Shown in pieces: positions 1 to 11,584 of a stretch of 64,000 nucleotides of DNA (within the stretch, counting starts at the first letter, position 1; every line of letters begins with the position of its first letter). The DNA lies in the NCBI GenBank assembly GCA_028023455.1, contig JAQFVV010013372.1, positions 1 through 64,000 on the forward strand, read 5' to 3'. The stretch is from Epiperipatus broadwayi. Lineage: Eukaryota; Onychophora; Udeonychophora; Euonychophora; Peripatidae. Made by a program: the position numbers and the translations under genes. Under the pieces are notes generated by a model. That model did not search any database. It had not been told where the DNA came from and saw only the letters and a list, made by a program, of their open reading frames with translations.

Positions 1-2072
1 GTGATGTCCAATCCTTATTTAAAAAAAAAATAACAATTTGGAGACATATACACAATATATATACCACAAACATAACCATACATTCATGAAGGAATGAACA
101 CATTTTTTTTTATTAAATGTAAAATAAAATATATACATATACACATATATATACATGAATGTAGATTTTAAATCATGACGTGACAAAATAAAAAAAAGAA
201 TATTTAACATTAAATTCTAGTAACCACGTTTCTTTTGTTTAAAAGAGGAAAAAAAGAGTAAACCTTTGTTGATTTTGGGGAACGTGAAAAAAAATATCTA
301 AGCAACAGATTTTTTTTTTTTTGTTTTAAGTTGTTGTTGGTTTTGCTTGTTCAACTGAAATGCACGAAAGTAAAGTTGTAAAGAATATTTTAATTAATAT
401 ATTAGTTATTAGGATTTCCATTCTTTATTAATATTAAACTATTTAATATTTGGAATTTTATTATTGATAATTGTAAAATGTTTTAAAAAGAAAAAAAAAA
501 CTATTTAATCGATGAACTTTCGTTCGTTCAAATAAATGCTAAGAGCATCATAGTTATTTAACATTGTTAAAAAAATATAATTGCAATCAAATGTTTCTGG
601 GATAAAATAAAATCAACTAATGATGAAATAGAACTTTATTAACATTACTTTAAAAGTAAAATCTTTATCATACGTTTCATACATATATAAATAAAACTGC
701 ATAGAGATAGCGTTCGTCTTATTATATAACGTAAGCTTTAAAAAAAGGATTCATATTTAATAATTTATATTGTGTAAATAAAATCTAAAAATGCACTTTT
801 GCTAATTGAGTGTCAGGGGATTTTTCTATCCTCTTGGTGTCGTTGACGTGTGATGGAGGATCGTATTTATTGGTATATATATATATTGTTTAAATCAACG
901 TGGAAAAATCTTGTTATGAATGGAAATGCATGGCTTTAAAATCAAACGCCGAGGAATTCAATTTCGTCATGGGAATTGTAATGCTTAAAACGTCAACATG
1001 ATTTAATATACATGAAGGAAAGAAAGACATTATCTGCTAAGAATCCCGAAGCTGCTCTTAAAAATTTAATGTGCTATTGTTTTAAGGAATTCCAAAATTT
1101 CATTATATTTTATGTTTCAAATTTTTTTTTTTTTTAATGTATACTGAGAGTTGGGTTGTGAATTTTTCTCACTCTTTTATCCAAGTGTAGCAAACATTTT
1201 TTTTAAAAAAAAAAAAAACAAAAGAACCCATTTGTTTAGATTTTTATAGGGTGAGAGAGATGCACAACTCAAACTATACATCAATATATTATAAATGTTT
1301 TGTAAATAAAATATTATCATAATGGAAGGTTTAAAACTGGACAATGACTGAAACAAAAAGGTAAGATTTTAAATATTTACATTTATTAAATAATTAATAC
1401 GATAAAATCAAACTAATTAATAATTAAATATATATAATATTTTCTTAACTATACAAAACACAAATTAGCAATTCATGGACATAACTTTGAGGTATATTTA
1501 AAGGACGTAAACAGAATGATAATCATACATTAATAATATAATTTTATATTCAAAATAATTAATACGTTATTGTAAATTATGCACTAAATTTTATAATTCT
1601 TATTTCAGCCCATATTTTAATATTTGAATTACAGCTAGTCATATTGTTGAAAGGATAAATTAATGTTTTATAATAATCATGTATATATTCGGTTGATTTA
1701 TAAATATTATAACTATAAGCATGATCTGTTAATAAATATTTATTGTTTGAAGTTAAAACCTTTGTTTCTCTGGTCTCTAGATTGTCAAGCATCATTCATA
1801 CTTCACTCACCAGTATAGCTATTATACCTACATACAGATTTTAATTTATTATTAGCAATAGCCATTAAGGATCTATATAGAGGTCACATTATTGCCATCC
1901 TATTTAATTCCATCCTTGAGCAGAGTTAAAGGCTAATATATACACTGAGTTAGAACTCCGAGTAGTAATAGGACCTATAAGTAGAGAAGGCTCTGGGTGT
2001 ACTATCCTAAAAGGTTTTATAGTCCGTTAATTCTGGGTGTACTATCCTAAAGGAATTTTACGGTCCGTTACA
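1..2072 (+). repeat. 5' LTR (left edge cut by window)
   Basis: This repeat matches 8950-11062 almost base for base until position ~2029. The 3' copy begins TGTAAGGTGATG just after a polypurine tract; here the first six bases are outside the window. It ends ...CGGTCCGTTACA directly before the PBS. Near the end, a ~38-bp module beginning CTGGGTGTACTATCC occurs twice (1992-2029 and 2033-2070). Long homopolymer and AT runs occur throughout. A 72-codon antisense ORF at 1577-1795 recurs in the other LTR, but this follows from LTR identity and is not evidence of a gene. Confidence 0.9.
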
Positions 2073-2078
2073 TATTTT

Positions 2079-2096
2079 TGGCGCGCAACGTTTTGG
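2079..2096 (+). promoter_or_regulatory. Primer binding site, tRNA-Lys-like
   Basis: TGGCGCGCAACGTTTTGG lies 6 bp after the LTR end. It resembles the complement of a metazoan tRNA-Lys 3' end (TGGCGCCCAACGTGGGGC): the first 13 positions agree except one C to G change, and the remainder agrees loosely. It would prime minus-strand DNA synthesis. Confidence 0.65.
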
Positions 2097-2837
2097 GCCT
2101 GAAAATGTAAGTTCACCACAGATACAAACTACATACTGTTACATTTTTGACACCATCAACAGTGAAGCCTGTACACTGATATATATAGACTTAATGAAAG
2201 TTGATTATCATGTCGCATTCATGATAGCCAATTATTAAATTCATTCTAGTTGATAGTCTGTTACATTTTGGCATGCAATGTGGTAAGCTTGAATACTTAG
2301 ATTCACTGCATGTGAAAAGTTTTGTCTATTATATTGTGATATACAATGTGTTGAGCTTTAAAGAGTTGGGTCTATCACATGTTATTGTATATTTTTAGTG
2401 TGACATAAATTGAATTTATGAGAAATTGTCCATAATTTCAGTATAACCTGATTTATCATATTTTAGTTAGTCAGTTAATAAACTATAAATTACATAACCC
2501 TATGGATTAAATGGTGTGGCAACTTAGTGGTATAGTTAATTTAGTCAATAAACAATAAGTTCAAATAACTCTGAGTGAAAGTATGAATTGATAAATAGAG
2601 ACCAAAGCTAAATAGATGATCAAGAATCTAATAAGAGTAGGCAAGTGAAGCAGATAAGGGAAAAATATATAAAGCCAGCATTAATACCAATGATATGTAA
2701 ATACTTAAGGTAACCAAAATCACGTGTGATGACACAAGTTGGTAGAAGATCCTATGACATATTATAGAATATTATATAAAAAGAAATAATTTTTCCATAG
2801 AGTAGATATTTTAAGGAAAAGTGTTAGTTTATTTTGT

Positions 2838-5009
2838 ATGTTTCTCAGAAGTGGGAGATATTTGTCAAGTATGAGTAAGGAATTATATGTAAAGCCACAG
2901 GATGTTAGTGGCAATGAAGCTGAGCATGATCCTAATAAGGAACAAGTAGGATCAGTAGACGTGAATATGTCCGGGGGATCAATGGTTGGAGCTGAGCATT
3001 CTTTCTCAATGCAAGAGGAAAAACAAATGATATCTCAAATTCAAGGAGACTCTAATGAACAGTCTGCTCAATCACCTGGAATTGGACTAACCCAGGTTAC
3101 AGAAAATAGTGGAGCCATGATGCAGATGCTCCAAACATTATTGGATCGGATGGATAGCATGAGTGGTCGGATGGATAGCATGAGTGGTCGGATGGATAGC
3201 ATGAGTGGTCAGATGAATGATCGGATGGATGACATGAATGGTCGGATGGATAGCATAAGTGGTCAGATAGATATAGTCAAGGCTGACATGAATGGTCTGA
3301 TGGATGACATGAATGGTCGGATGGATACAATCAAGGCTGAAATAAGCAACATGGTAACTAAGGCTGATATTGACAAATTGGATGAGGAGGTTAAGAAAAG
3401 AATTAGTGGCATTGAAATGAAAGTTTCTACAGCCATGGAGCAGTTATCTTCAGAGATGAATGAAGTGCATAACAGTAGTACGGAATTAAAGCGAAATGTA
3501 GAGGAGATGAAAATAAATATAGATGTAGTGAGCTTGCAGTGTCAAGAACAATTTACTGGGTTTAAAGAAAACATTACCATCAAAATTGATAACAATATTA
3601 AGGAGGTACACCAAGCCCAGAAATCTACTAAAGAAGAAATGAGGCAGGGCCAAGAAAATCACAAGAAAGAAGTTCAAGGAGATTTGGAAGCCATACAGAT
3701 GGAATTAAGCCAACTCCAGATTAAACAAAGTGCAGAAAATGGGGCTCAAGAGCAAATGATGCAAGCTGTGAATCATCATTTACAACAGCTTGGACATAAG
3801 ATATCTTTTATGGAAACAGATGCTCTGTTGGGCAAAACAATGTTAGAAAAACTTATGGAGAGAACTACTGAAACACACAGTCGAATCGATAGTTTAGATG
3901 AAGCCATGAAGCAACAGACATTGAGGGATAAGTCCCAAATTAACTCAAAAATACCAATTCATATGAAACCACAATCAGGAAGGGAAAAGAAGATCAAAAA
4001 TGACCGGGAAGGTTGGAACGATGATGTGGCACAATTGAAAGTAGCTTTTAATGATTTACAAGAAGCAAATGACCCATATGAAGAATCCACTTTTCAATCT
4101 CATATGATGCCTGAAGTGAATGGCCTCCATGAATTTCATATAGATGAAGCACAACCAGATGAATATCAAGCTGATGTTGATCATCTCCTCATGAATCCAC
4201 AAATCAGTACACAAGAAATGAATAAGACTCATGTAACCAGCACGCAGATAAACGCTATTAACCAATTTGTGAAACTGAAGGTTTTTAAAGGTTTCAATAA
4301 TGAAGCTCCAATTGAACATTTGAGAAGCTTAAAGCTTTATTTCATGGTGAATAGAAGTTTGTCTGAAAGTGAAAAAATTATAATTGCATATAGTCACCTC
4401 CAAGGTGATGCTTTAATGTGGTGGGAGTCATTATTCCAGACCCCATCCACGTTTGATGATTACCAGACTCTATTGATTAGGAATTTTTGGAACAGGGATA
4501 AACAGGAAGGCATTCTGTATCAACTTTTCCAGGAAAAATATAGATCTGCACCCGGGGAAACACTTACAAAGTTTTTTAGGCGACAAGTTACCAAGCTACG
4601 TTCATTGAACACATATTGTTTTAGGGAAACGGAAATCATCCGAATAGTTAAAAGGAATTTACCTTTACGTATAGAGCAATCGCTGATGTGTGCAAATGCT
4701 AAGAATATTGAGCAGGTTGCCGAATTGTTAAATAGTATGGATATGAATAATACTAATTTATCCATCAGGGCACCAGACAGGAGGAAAGATGAGGCAAATG
4801 TTAATGCCTTATTTTATCGTAAGAGAAAAAACAACAATGATCCCAGACACTGGAAAGGGAAAGCCAATCAAATAAATGCACCAAATATATGGTCACCCAA
4901 GAGGAATAGATTTAATAATGGAGAATCATTGAGAAATTTCCCTAGTACCCCAAACGGTTCACCAAAACCAGGATGCATAATCATGCATCCAAAACTAAGC
5001 AGAAACTAA
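2838..5009 (+). CDS. Gag polyprotein of Ty3/gypsy element
   Basis: A 723-codon open frame beginning ATG TTT CTC, ~770 bp after the LTR. Residues ~100-170 form a Met/Asp/Ser/Gly-rich repeat (heptads such as MDSMSGR), followed by long acidic/basic helical sequence to about residue 360 that should be coiled coil. Residues ~475-640 resemble the Retrotrans_gag capsid domain, with the landmark LQGDALMWWE and downstream QEKYRSAPGETLTKFFRR. A basic tail follows. I see no CCHC zinc knuckle; a lone Cys/His patch near the C-terminus is all that remains, so RNA binding may rely on the basic tail. The frame is intact. Pol is read in the +1 frame and overlaps gag by 11 nt, so pol expression would need a +1 shift or reinitiation. 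Confidence 0.88.
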   Translation: MFLRSGRYLSSMSKELYVKPQDVSGNEAEHDPNKEQVGSVDVNMSGGSMVGAEHSFSMQEEKQMISQIQGDSNEQSAQSPGIGLTQVTENSGAMMQMLQTLLDRMDSMSGRMDSMSGRMDSMSGQMNDRMDDMNGRMDSISGQIDIVKADMNGLMDDMNGRMDTIKAEISNMVTKADIDKLDEEVKKRISGIEMKVSTAMEQLSSEMNEVHNSSTELKRNVEEMKINIDVVSLQCQEQFTGFKENITIKIDNNIKEVHQAQKSTKEEMRQGQENHKKEVQGDLEAIQMELSQLQIKQSAENGAQEQMMQAVNHHLQQLGHKISFMETDALLGKTMLEKLMERTTETHSRIDSLDEAMKQQTLRDKSQINSKIPIHMKPQSGREKKIKNDREGWNDDVAQLKVAFNDLQEANDPYEESTFQSHMMPEVNGLHEFHIDEAQPDEYQADVDHLLMNPQISTQEMNKTHVTSTQINAINQFVKLKVFKGFNNEAPIEHLRSLKLYFMVNRSLSESEKIIIAYSHLQGDALMWWESLFQTPSTFDDYQTLLIRNFWNRDKQEGILYQLFQEKYRSAPGETLTKFFRRQVTKLRSLNTYCFRETEIIRIVKRNLPLRIEQSLMCANAKNIEQVAELLNSMDMNNTNLSIRAPDRRKDEANVNALFYRKRKNNNDPRHWKGKANQINAPNIWSPKRNRFNNGESLRNFPSTPNGSPKPGCIIMHPKLSRN
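3147..3330 (+). repeat. 21-bp tandem repeat inside gag
   Basis: Three perfect copies of a 21-bp unit starting CGGATGGATAGCATGAGT lie at 3147-3209, followed by five or so diverged units, some separated by 12-bp spacers. Each unit encodes a 7-residue heptad, keeping frame and predicted coiled-coil register. Copy number is likely to vary between element copies. Confidence 0.85.
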
Positions 5010-5775
5010 ACTAGAAAGGTGCTTGAGGATTAGTTCCTCACCTCAAGGAACCAAAAATACAATGAGGAACAAGGTACCAATAGTAGATGGTGAAATCACC
5101 AATATGACATGTTCATGGGAAGACAAGGCACCCAACTTTGCCTTGCAGAGCTGTCCCATAATAGAGGCTTTGTTTGAGGATTTTCCAATTAAAGCTTTGT
5201 TACACTCTGGTAGCCAGATTTTTGTCATTTCAGACCGACTGTATCAGAATGTTCTGAACAAGAACCCCCAGGTTAAAATCTTGTCCCTGAAATCTGTGCA
5301 GGTTACCATGGCTAACAATAGGAAGGCAAAGCTTGCACAGAAACAAGTTTGGATTGAAATAAAGTTTCGTCAGGCAGTCCTCTATCATGTGTTTTTGATA
5401 TTAAATGGTTTGATCCATGATGTCATACTAGGGGCAGACTTCCTACACTTACACTCTTGTATTGTTGATTTCTCCAATAAAATAGTTAGGATTGATGATG
5501 AGGTCTTGGAGATGACGTTGCTTCCAAGATATGGCCTACCTGAGGTTGATTGTGTTGTATCAAATATTCCTGAAGCACTTATAGACACTAAACTTGCAGA
5601 GTCCAATCTATTAGATAGCAAAAGTGCAGGAGAGTTAAGATCTATCATTAATCAGTTTAACCCAGTTTTTTCGGAGATTCCAGGAGTTATACCTGGATTC
5701 CAACAGAGAATTAAATTGAAGGATGACCAACCATTTCAATACAGATTGTATCCTATCCTGTACCAATATCGGTAG
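4999..5775 (+). pseudogene. Pol part 1: aspartic protease region, ends in internal stop
   Basis: Open in the pol frame from 4999, directly after a stop at 4996-4998; no convincing ATG lies at the start, which fits translation by frameshift from gag. Retropepsin-like landmarks appear: the active-site region reads LLHSGSQ where the family has a D-S/T-G motif, so the catalytic Asp is His (codon 5203-5205, CAC; a single G to C change from GAC would explain it). The flap and the ILGADFL helix region follow. Near its end, sequence typical of the start of RT is interrupted by TAG at 5773-5775. The frame is the same before and after the stop, so this is a nonsense change rather than an indel. Confidence 0.85.
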
Positions 5776-7971
5776 GAAATATCCAAACAGATCAACAAAA
5801 TGCTGGATTGGGGGATCATTTCCAAATGCTCTTCACCTTACTGCAATCCAGTTGTAACTGTGAAGAAGAAAGATGGGTCGATGAGATTTTGTTTGGATGC
5901 TCGGCAGCTAAACAAAATTACTGTTCCAGACAGAAATATTCCACCGCCCATTCATGAGTTGTTCGTGAGATTTGGAAACAAGAAGGTATTTTCTACCTTC
6001 GATCTGACTTCCAGCTATTGGCAGATCGAGCTTCATCCTGATGATCGTCAGTATACTGCTTTTCGGTACGAAGGTTTTACCTATCAATTCAATAGGATGC
6101 CATTTGGGTTGATCAATAGTGGTGCTGGTCTAATTAGATGTATAGATAAGACCCTTTCTCCTGAGATTAAGCGAATCATAACCATTTATGTGGATGATGT
6201 GATTATTGCATCATCCAGCATTGAAGAACATCTTCAACAACTCACTACATTTTTCCAGGAGTGCTTTCACAAAGGAATAAAAATCAATTTCAAGAAAAGT
6301 ACCCTGGCATCTGATCAGGTAGTCTTTTTAGGTCATATCATAGGTTGTAATGGGATAAGACCTCATCCAGATAAAATCTCTGCCATTCAAAACTTTCCTA
6401 GGCCTACTAATAAAAAGCAGATTCGGTCATTCTTAGGTTTGTGTAATTTTTACCACCGTTTCTACAAAACATTTGCTGGCCACATGGAACCTTTATTGAA
6501 ATTAATCAGGAAAGAAGAAAAATGGAATTGGACCGAAGAACAGGAGAGGGCATTTGAAAATATCAAAACAGGGTTTTTACAGCAAACAATTTTGGCTTTC
6601 CCTGATTTTGATAAACCATTTGTCGTTCAAACTGACAGTAGTGGTTTCGGGTTAGGGGTAACATTATCCCAAATCCAGGAGGATGGTCAACCTGGCGTCC
6701 TGTACTTTATCAGTCGACTCCTGAAAGGTCCGGAGTTGAATTATACGGTAACTGAGAAGGAGGCACTAGCTATAGTGTGGGCCTTCCAGAAGTTCCGACA
6801 GATGCTTCTCGGATCTGAGGTGATAGTGGTCACAGACCATAAGAGCCTTGAATTCCTGAACCACAGCTATTTGACTAACAGTCGCCTAGTTAGGTGGAGT
6901 CTGCTGTTGCAGGAGTTTAATTACACTGTAAGGTATTGCAAAGGATCCGAGAACATAGTAGCGGATATACTTAGTCGGAATCCATGTCGGTCAGATCAAA
7001 ACCATCTATCTGTAGAGGATGCCTACATTACAAATGTCAACTTAATAATTGATAGTAATGTAGAGGATGAGTTAGAAAGGTTGCCCAGATTACAATTTGA
7101 AGATCCGAATTTAAATTTAGTCATAAGAGCCCTAAAAGGAGAAGTTTTGAACGTGCCCAAGAATCTGACACTTTATAAGGTAGAAAATCAGATCTTGTTT
7201 TATCAAATTGATTCAAATACTGTAGAGTGGAAAGTAATGATACCTACAATTTTACGTACCCCACTCATAAAGTATATTCACTGTTTGTATGGACATTACG
7301 GTGCCCGTAAAACAGAACATACTATGAAAACTTGGTTTTACTGGCCAGGCATGTATAAAGATATCTTGAAAACACTCCAGGATTGTCTAGTATGCCTAAA
7401 AGCTAAACCAGTAAACCAAAATTATAGCGAGGCATTAAAATCTATAATTCCTGAAAGACCAAATGAGATCTTGGCGATCGATTATTATGGGCCACTACCT
7501 CCATTCAATAAGCAAAGATATCTCTTGGTCGCCTATGATCTCTTTTCGAAATATGTCTCTGCTTACCCTATACCTCAGGCTAATACCAGACACACAATCA
7601 GGGTATTAGACACTCTTCAATTCCCCAAGATAGGAAAACCTAAAACTATTTTGTCAGACCATGGAACACCTTTCCTATCTAAGGAATGGAAAAGATGGGT
7701 GGAGAAACTACAAATCAAACACGTGCTCACTTCCATTAGGAATCCACAATCAAACCCTTGCGAACGCATAATGCGGGAGCTTGGCCGTTTGTTCCGGACT
7801 TACCTAAAGGATGAGCATAGGGGGTGGGTGAAGCAGACAGAACGGGTAGTGAATTACATAAATTGGGGTGCAAATGAATCTACTGGATTCGCACCCATCC
7901 AACTACATTTTAACCAACCTATTCCTTCATTATTTGTGAAATACCAACCTCCAATTGAATGTCATCACTGA
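5776..7971 (+). pseudogene. Pol part 2: reverse transcriptase, RNase H, integrase
   Basis: Continues in the same frame after the stop at 5773. The RT has LDWGIISKCSSPY, STFDLTSSYWQIEL, the catalytic YVDD (6187-6198) and FLGHII. RNase H has the DSSG and EKEALAIVWA motifs and a conserved TDHKSLEFL. Integrase shows an HHCC zinc-binding region (H-x4-H near 7280, C-x2-C near 7390) and DDE residues in AIDYYGP, LSDHGTPF and NPCERIMREL. Gene order and motif set are Ty3/gypsy (Metaviridae). The catalytic residues of RT and integrase appear intact. The frame ends at TGA 7969-7971, before the expected integrase C-terminal module, because of a frameshift near 7950-7970. Confidence 0.92.
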
Positions 7972-8290
7972 TGACATAGAAACTAAAATTCAAATGGCTC
8001 GACAACAGTTAATTAATAAATCCAATTTTAGAAATAAAAAGGGAAAGAAAAGCAGACATCACTTTAAGATTGGAGACAAGGTTTTTGTGAAAACACATAG
8101 CCCAAGTAAACCAATGGATAATGTTTATCATAAATTTTGTCAACAATATGCTGGACCATATGCTATTGTGAAACAAGCTGGCCCAAATGCATTTTGGTTA
8201 AATATTGATGGAGAGATAAAAGGAACTTATAATGCTCGGATATTAAAGCCATACAGTGGTTGTCAAGAATTGCCATGTACAGAAGCTTAG
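7955..8290 (+). pseudogene. Pol part 3: integrase C-terminal GPY/F-like module, frameshifted
   Basis: This 111-codon frame lies +1 to the main pol frame and overlaps its last codons. It begins by continuing the helical integrase sequence (IETKIQMARQQL), then FKIGDKVFVK and an AGPYAIVKQAG stretch followed by NARILKPY, the pattern of the GPY/F module at the end of many gypsy integrases. The homology runs smoothly across the frame change, so a one-base indel near 7950-7970 is the simplest explanation. No chromodomain is evident. Confidence 0.8.
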
Positions 8291-8929
8291 TTATTTGTAA
8301 ACAGATGACCATGATTAAAGTAGATGAAAGTGAAGTTTATAAAAAAAAATGTAAATGGGTATATGCAAGTGTATTGTAATGAGAAAGACATCATTGTTCG
8401 TAAGTAAATAGCTAGAGTAGGTAGATGTGATGAGGATGCATTCAAATTAATGTTGAAACATTTTATTGAGGTATCTTAGAATTGGCTGAGATATTGGAAT
8501 TGACCCATAGAATGTGGGAATCCCATATTTTGTTCAGACCTTATAAAAATCCAATAAGACTCCTAGGGAGCAGGATATAGGCTGACAAACTCAAATATGT
8601 GCCTTCTGGAACAGAGACACTTAACCAGTCAAATTCAGACTATTCAACCGTCATATAGTTAGCAATTCTAGAAAGGATAATAGAAACAATGTTAATGATG
8701 ACAGTAATTCAATGTTAAGATGAAAGAGATAAGGATAGGAGTCTAACCAAAAATGAGTAATATAAAAAAAAAAAAAAAAAACAAATGTATATTGATGGGT
8801 AAATGAAAATAAGTACTACAGCATTAGAACTCTCCCTATTTAAAAAGAATAAAATTATCCAACACAATAATCATCCAAACCTTTGTTTAGGTGCTAAAAT
8901 TTTGACAATGGTCTAAATTTTAACCTTCT
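8291..8929 (+). other. Element 3' untranslated internal region
   Basis: About 640 bp between the pol stop and the polypurine tract. No ORF with envelope-like or other recognisable content is seen; it is AT-rich with A-runs (8763-8780). Confidence 0.6.
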
Positions 8930-8943
8930 AAGGGTAGGGGAAA
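8930..8943 (+). promoter_or_regulatory. Polypurine tract
   Basis: AAGGGTAGGGGAAA directly precedes the TG that begins the 3' LTR (TGTAAGG). Its position and composition fit the plus-strand primer site and fix the LTR boundary. Confidence 0.8.
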
Positions 8944-11062
8944 TGTAAGGTGATGTCCAATCCTTATTAAAAAAAAATAACAATTTGGAGACATATACAC
9001 ATATATATACCACAAACATAACCATACATTCATGAAGGAATGAACACATTTTTTTTATTAAATGTAAAATAAAATATATACATATACACATATATATACA
9101 TGAATGTAGATTTTAAATCATGACGTGACAAAATAAAAAAAAGAATATTTAACATTAAATTCTAGTAACCACGTTTCTTTTGTTTAAAAGAGGAAAAAAA
9201 GAGTAAACCTTTGTTGATTTTGGGAACGTGAAAAAAAAATATCTAAGCAACAGATTTTTTTTTTTTGTTTTAAGTTGTTGTTGGTTTTGCTTGTTCAACT
9301 GAAATGCACGAAAGTAAAGTTGTAAAGAATATTTTAATTAATATATTAGTTATTAGGATTTCCATTCTTTATTAATATTAAACTATTTAATATTTGGAAT
9401 TTTATTATTGATAATTGTAAAATGTTTTAAAAAGAAAAAAAAAACTATTTAATCGATGAACTTTCGTTCGTTCAAATAAATGCTAAGAGCATCATAGTTA
9501 TTTAACATTGTTAAAAAAATATAATTGCAATCAAATGTTTCTGGGATAAAATAAAATCAACTAATGATGAAATAGAACTTTATTAACATTACTTTAAAAG
9601 TAAAATCTTTATCATACGTTTCATACATATATAAATAAAACTGCATAGAGATAGCGTTCGTCTTATTATATAACGTAAGCTTTAAAAAAAGGATTCATAT
9701 TTAATAATTTATATTGTGTAAATAAAATCTAAAAATGCACTTTTGCTAATTGAGTGTCAGGGGATTTTTCTATCCTCTTGGTGTCGTTGACGTGTGATGG
9801 AGGATCGTATTTATTGGTATATATATATATATTGTTTAAATCAACGTGGAAAAATCTTGTTATGAATGGAAATGCATGGTTTTAAAATCAAACGCCGAGG
9901 AATTCAATTTCGTCATGGGAATTGTAATGCTTAAAACGTCAACATGATTTAATATACATGAAGGAAAGAAAGACATTATCTGCTAAGAATCCCGAAGCTG
10001 CTCTTAAAAATTTAATGTGCTATTGTTTTAAGGAATTCCAAAATTTCATTATATTTTATGTTTCAAATTTTTTTTTTTTTTTAATGTATACTGAGAGTTG
10101 GGTTGTGAATTTTTCTCACTCTTTTATCCAAGTGTAGCAAACATTTTTTTTAAAAAAAAAAAAACAAAAGAACCCATTTGTTTAGATTTTTATAGGGTGA
10201 GAGAGATGCACAACTCAAACTATACATCAATATATTATAAATGTTTTGTAAATAAAATATTATCATAATGGAAGGTTTAAAACTGGACAATGACTGAAAC
10301 AAAAAGGTAAGATTTTAAATATTTACATTTATTAAATAATTAATACGATAAAATCAAACTAATTAATAATTAAATATATATAATATTTTCTTAACTATAC
10401 AAAACACAAATTAGCAATTCATGGACATAACTTTGAGGTATATTTAAAGGACGTAAACAGAATGATAATCATACATTAATAATATAATTTTATATTCAAA
10501 ATAATTAATACGTTATTGTAAATTATGCACTAAATTTTATAATTCTTATTTCAGCCCATATTTTAATATTTGAATTACAGCTAGTCATATTGTTGAAAGG
10601 ATAAATTAATGTTTTATAATAATCATGTATATATTCGGTTGATTTATAAATATTATAACTATAAGCATGATCTGTTAATAAATATTTATTGTTTGAAGTT
10701 AAAACCTTTGTTTCTCTGGTCTCTATATTGTCAAGCATCATTCATACTTCACTCACCAGTATAGCTATTATACCTACATACAGATTTTAATTTATTATTA
10801 GCAATAGCCATTAAGGATCTATATAGAGGTCACATTATTGCCATCCTATTTAATTCCATCCTTGAGCAGAGTTAAAGGCTAGTATCTGCACTGAGTTAGA
10901 ACTCCGAGTAGTAATAGGACCTATAAGTAGAGAAGGCTCTGGGTGTACTATCCTAAAAGGTTTTATAGTCCGTTACATATTTTGGCAACCCAAACATTTG
11001 GGGCAGCAATTAATTAAATATCTTACCCTGTAGACGCCCAGTACATTTTACGGTCCGTTACA
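8944..11062 (+). repeat. 3' LTR
   Basis: Begins TGTAAGG after the polypurine tract and ends CGGTCCGTTACA, as the 5' LTR does. After position ~10974 it diverges from the 5' LTR: instead of the second CTGGGTGTACTATCC module it carries ~70 bp beginning CATATTTTGGCAACCCAAAC, a segment with relatives at 60065-60195. Clear substitutions against the 5' LTR are few, for example ATGGTTTTAAA for ATGGCTTTAAA and CTATATTG for CTAGATTG. Confidence 0.92.
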
Positions 11063-11580
11063 ATATATATATATTTAAACTCTTTTTACTCTCCATAGTA
11101 GTCCTCCATCTCTCCAACTCCCCGTTCTTTAGTAATGCATTTATTCTTTTATCCCATTCCTTACCATTATAACACTCAACAATCTTCCTAACACAATCAT
11201 TCCACCTTTTATACAAGTATACTGATATAAATTCTTTATCCAAATCTTTTGCATACCGCATTACCTTTCTTGCCCATCTTGTTGCCTGCCCTTTAATCAT
11301 AATCCAATTAAATACTATTTTGGCTATGCTTTTATTATCTATAAACTGTAACCTACCAAGCATTTTCATTTTACTTTTTGCATCTCTCATATAAAAACTT
11401 AACCATCCCATTTCTCCTTGAATTGCCTCCTTTGCTGTCCACACTTCTGCATCTAATGCATGTCTTCCTACTTCCCTTTGTACTTTCTCTAAGTAATCTA
11501 ATACCCCTTTACTAACACATAATGCATCATTACCATATATGTTAACCCTGCTATTGCAACTCCCATATAATTCTAGCTAC
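11063..11580 (-). pseudogene. LINE reverse transcriptase C-terminal fragment
   Basis: On the minus strand a 128-codon frame (11444-11058) is preceded in frame by YGNDALCVSKGVLDYLEKVQ, extending to about 11580. The YG-[ND]-ALCVSK...LEKVQREVGRH pattern followed by EMGW and a Trp-rich tail is typical of the region after the RT fingers/palm in many non-LTR retrotransposons. Only the 3' part remains. It abuts the 3' LTR of the gypsy element, which may have inserted into it; the other flank is outside the window. I cannot assign a clade. Confidence 0.65.
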
Positions 11581-11584
11581 AACA

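Larger units (their letters stand above)
1..11062 (+). mobile_element. Ty3/gypsy LTR retrotransposon, nearly complete, recent
   Basis: Two long direct repeats (about 1-2072 and 8944-11062) bracket a PBS, a gag ORF, a pol region ordered protease, RT, RNase H, integrase (the Ty3/gypsy order), and a polypurine tract. No envelope-like ORF follows pol. The left LTR lacks about 6 bases because the window starts inside it, so the left target-site duplication cannot be checked. The LTRs differ by only a handful of substitutions and homopolymer lengths over ~2 kb, apart from a rearranged U5 end, which points to a recent insertion. Pol nevertheless carries a stop, a frameshift and a changed protease active-site residue, so this copy should not be autonomous. 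Confidence 0.93.

Noticed and set aside
1577-1795. 72-codon antisense ORF conserved in both LTRs (also 10523-10741)
   Set aside because: Its conservation follows from LTR identity; it has no recognisable domain and is Asn/Tyr/Ile-rich as expected of AT-rich DNA.
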